Shown piece by piece: positions 5,757 to 6,821 of a stretch of DNA of 6,821 nt. Source of the stretch: Thermoplasmata archaeon (GTDB lineage Archaea; Thermoplasmatota; Thermoplasmata; Lutacidiplasmatales; UBA184); the NCBI GenBank assembly GCA_021823085.1, contig JAKAPG010000090.1, forward strand, positions 1 through 6,821. The letters run 5' to 3'. The notes beneath the pieces were generated by a model. It was given only the letters and a program-made list of their open reading frames with translations. It had not been told where the DNA came from and did not search any database. Numbering within the stretch: position 1 is the first letter of the stretch; each line of letters starts with the position of its first letter. The position numbers were made by a program, and so were the translations under genes.

Positions 5757-6545
5757 TCAGGACGCCGTGCCGAGGGAATCGGCGAGTTCGACGGTCACCG
5801 GGGCGTGGTCCGAGCCCCGGACCTCCCCGAGGATCGCCGCACTTCGGACGCGGGGACCCAGTTCCTTCGACACGAGGAAGTAGTCGATCCGCCAGCCGAC
5901 GTTCTGTTCTCGGGCGCGCACGCGGTAGGTCCACCAAGTGTAGTGGCCCCCCTCCGGCTCGAACATCCGGAAGGTATCGAGGTAGCCCGACCGGAGGAAC
6001 CGGCCGAACCACCGGCGCTCCTCCGCGGTGAAGCCCGCGCTTCCTTCGTTGGCCGCCGGGCGCGCGATGTCCCGGTCCTCGTGCGCAACGTTGAAGTCGC
6101 CACCGACCACCACGGGCTTCTTGCGACGTAGCCTTCGAATCCAGCGTTCGATGGACCGGTCGAACTCGAGCTTCGCCGGCAAGCGCGCGAGGCTGCGCTG
6201 GGCGTTCACGAAGTACGCGTTAACGACATAGAACTTCGGGAACTCGAGCGTGGAAACCCGTCCTTCGCGGTCGAATCGGGGGTCCCCGATGCCGTGGATG
6301 ACGGACCGCGGAGCAATTCGGCACAGGGAGAGAACTCCCGAATACCCCTTCCGCTGGGCAGGGTTGAGGTAGGCGTGCCACGGTGGGCCGTCGAGGGCGG
6401 CCGGAACGAAATCGGTCTTCGTCTCTTGGAGCAGTACGACCGAATACTGGCCCGATCCGAGCAGGACCGGGAGACCCTTTCGGAGCGCGCTCCGAAGACC
6501 GTTCACGTTCCAGGAGACCAGTTTCACGGACCTCCCGAGAGCCAT
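5757..6545 (-). CDS. xth: Exodeoxyribonuclease III / AP endonuclease (Xth family)
   Basis: This 262-residue cytoplasmic base-excision repair enzyme should cut DNA 5' to abasic sites and clean 3' ends, using Mg2+. All family motifs are present in order: VSWNVNGLRS at 10-19, LQETK at 39-43 with metal-binding Glu41, GYSGV at 67-71, NAYFVNA at 109-115, and GGDFNVAH at 148-155 with Asp150 and Asn152. After these come TWWTYR at 203-208, GWRIDYFLVS at 217-226, and SDHAPV at 245-250 with the catalytic Asp-His pair. Length equals the family norm. The frame stays open 61 codons further upstream, but that part is Arg/Pro/Ala-rich and unlike the family. ATG at 6545 is preferred because an AT-richer box lies about 25 bases upstream. 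GTG at 6527 would give the classic start at the KLVSWNVNG strand and has GGGAGG only 3 bases before it, so it is a real alternative. The gene converges on the permease. Confidence 0.95.
   Translation of the reverse strand: MALGRSVKLVSWNVNGLRSALRKGLPVLLGSGQYSVVLLQETKTDFVPAALDGPPWHAYLNPAQRKGYSGVLSLCRIAPRSVIHGIGDPRFDREGRVSTLEFPKFYVVNAYFVNAQRSLARLPAKLEFDRSIERWIRRLRRKKPVVVGGDFNVAHEDRDIARPAANEGSAGFTAEERRWFGRFLRSGYLDTFRMFEPEGGHYTWWTYRVRAREQNVGWRIDYFLVSKELGPRVRSAAILGEVRGSDHAPVTVELADSLGTAS
6479..6496. repeat. 18-base perfect palindrome inside the exonuclease III gene
   Basis: TTCGGAGCGCGCTCCGAA reads the same on both strands. It covers codons 17-22 of the ATG-started frame (the LRSALRK segment), about 50-66 bases into the gene. 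It may be a fortuitous result of codon choice in a conserved segment. Confidence 0.9.
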
Positions 6546-6566
6546 CGAGGCGCATCGATCCGCTGC

Positions 6567-6574
6567 CCTTATCC
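6567..6574 (-). promoter_or_regulatory. Possible TATA-like box before the exonuclease III gene
   Basis: Read on the minus strand the site is GGATAAGG, centred about 25 bases before the ATG at 6545. That spacing would place transcription start on or beside this ATG, which favours it over the GTG at 6527. The match to a TATA box is weak. Confidence 0.27.
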
Positions 6575-6608
6575 GCGCGCATCCAGGAGCATCGTTCGTC
6601 TCCGGGCG

Positions 6609-6623
6609 GCTCCCGGCGGGAGC
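6609..6623 (-). terminator. Small GC hairpin between the membrane-protein and exonuclease genes
   Basis: GCTCCC (6609-6614) and GGGAGC (6618-6623) form a perfect 6-bp stem with a 3-base loop, about 38 bases after the stop codon of the upstream minus-strand gene. No T-run follows. It could separate the two transcripts, but a stem of this size is not rare at this GC content. Confidence 0.25.
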
Positions 6624-6660
6624 GTTCGCTTCGCGTCGCGCGAGCAAGTCGGCCGGCGCT

Positions 6661-6819
6661 TCAGGAGTGGGGTGCGCGAACCGAGTTCGCCCGGTACCTC
6701 GTTCCCCAGCGCCACGCCCACACCGCACCGATCGGGGCGATGATCGAGGTCACCAGTCCAATGCCCGCGATGATGGTGAACAGCGTCTCTCCGATCAGGT
6801 TCGACTCCAGGAGGATGAC
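6661..6819 (-). CDS. C-terminal end of a membrane protein, possibly a CPA2-type cation/proton antiporter (5' truncated by window edge)
   Basis: A minus-strand frame enters from the right edge and ends at TGA 6663-6661, giving 52 residues. Residues 12-36 of the visible part form one clear membrane helix (TLFTIIAGIGLVTSIIAP continuing to GAVWAW). A short basic tail (RWGTRYRANSVR) follows and should lie on the cytoplasmic side. The pattern of a short polar segment, LFTII, a helix with VTSIIAP and then a basic end resembles the last membrane helix of KefB/NapA-type sodium or potassium/proton antiporters, where a V-T-x-x-x-x-P pattern is common. With one helix visible the family call is tentative; the coding call is stronger because hydrophobicity and positive-inside charge agree. 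The gene runs in the same direction as the exonuclease, 115 bases upstream of it. Confidence 0.7.
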   Translation of the reverse strand, partial: VILLESNLIGETLFTIIAGIGLVTSIIAPIGAVWAWRWGTRYRANSVRAPHS

Positions 6820-6821
6820 GG

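Noticed and set aside
4834..6012. A 392-codon open frame on the minus strand across the permease gene
   Set aside because: It is antisense to a clear membrane protein and to part of the exonuclease in another frame, is rich in Arg, Asp, Pro and His, and has no domain-like pattern. Long antisense frames are expected in GC-rich coding DNA.
6546..6728. A 61-residue N-terminal extension of exonuclease III
   Set aside because: The extra residues are low-complexity Arg/Ala/Pro, run into the end of the upstream membrane-protein gene, and the family normally begins right at the KLVSWNVNG strand.

Overview
The window is GC-rich DNA with compact genes on both strands. It holds six intact or edge-truncated protein genes, one truncated heavy-metal ATPase remnant and one doubtful small ORF. 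None of the assigned starts has a convincing Shine-Dalgarno sequence at normal spacing, and weak AT-richer boxes lie about 25-45 bases upstream. Together with the gene content (a COG4627-type methyltransferase, a methyltransferase carrying a Trm112-like zinc ribbon, a NiCoT-like permease), this suggests a GC-rich archaeon using largely leaderless mRNAs, perhaps of the Thermoplasmatota. That assignment is inference, and a high-GC bacterium is not excluded.

Left part (1-3624), a surface or glycan-modification neighbourhood. It holds the C-terminal end of an unidentified, possibly extracellular protein (3-251, +), a family 2 glycosyltransferase (398-1345, +), and a convergent class I SAM methyltransferase with a C-terminal zinc ribbon (1508-2455, -). 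A doubtful small ORF whose N-terminus resembles PqqD-type peptide chaperones (1260-1511, -) overlaps the methyltransferase stop by ATGA. After a 407-base divergent intergenic region comes a second, unrelated methyltransferase of the COG4627 type (2863-3624, +). A glycosyltransferase beside two methyltransferases would fit synthesis and methylation of a surface glycan or lipid head group, but no substrate can be read from the sequence. A strong 9-bp hairpin follows the glycosyltransferase stop codon.

Middle part (3625-5697), metal handling. A 290-base GC-rich spacer with several perfect stem-loops precedes a 258-codon fragment of a P1B-type metal ATPase (3915-4691, -). The fragment keeps the TGDN and GDGIND motifs and the last membrane segments but lacks the front of the protein, including the phosphorylated Asp. 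Where the missing part would lie there is instead a divergent membrane permease of the NiCoT/RcnA/UreH-like group (4759-5697, +), with HGATPDEHT in its first membrane helix and a His cluster in a loop.

Right part (5698-6821), housekeeping. An exonuclease III-type AP endonuclease (5757-6545, -) lies convergent to the permease. Upstream of it on the same strand is the last 52 codons of a membrane protein (6661-6819, -), tentatively a CPA2-type cation/proton antiporter. No tRNA, rRNA, CRISPR array, insertion sequence or replication origin was recognised.
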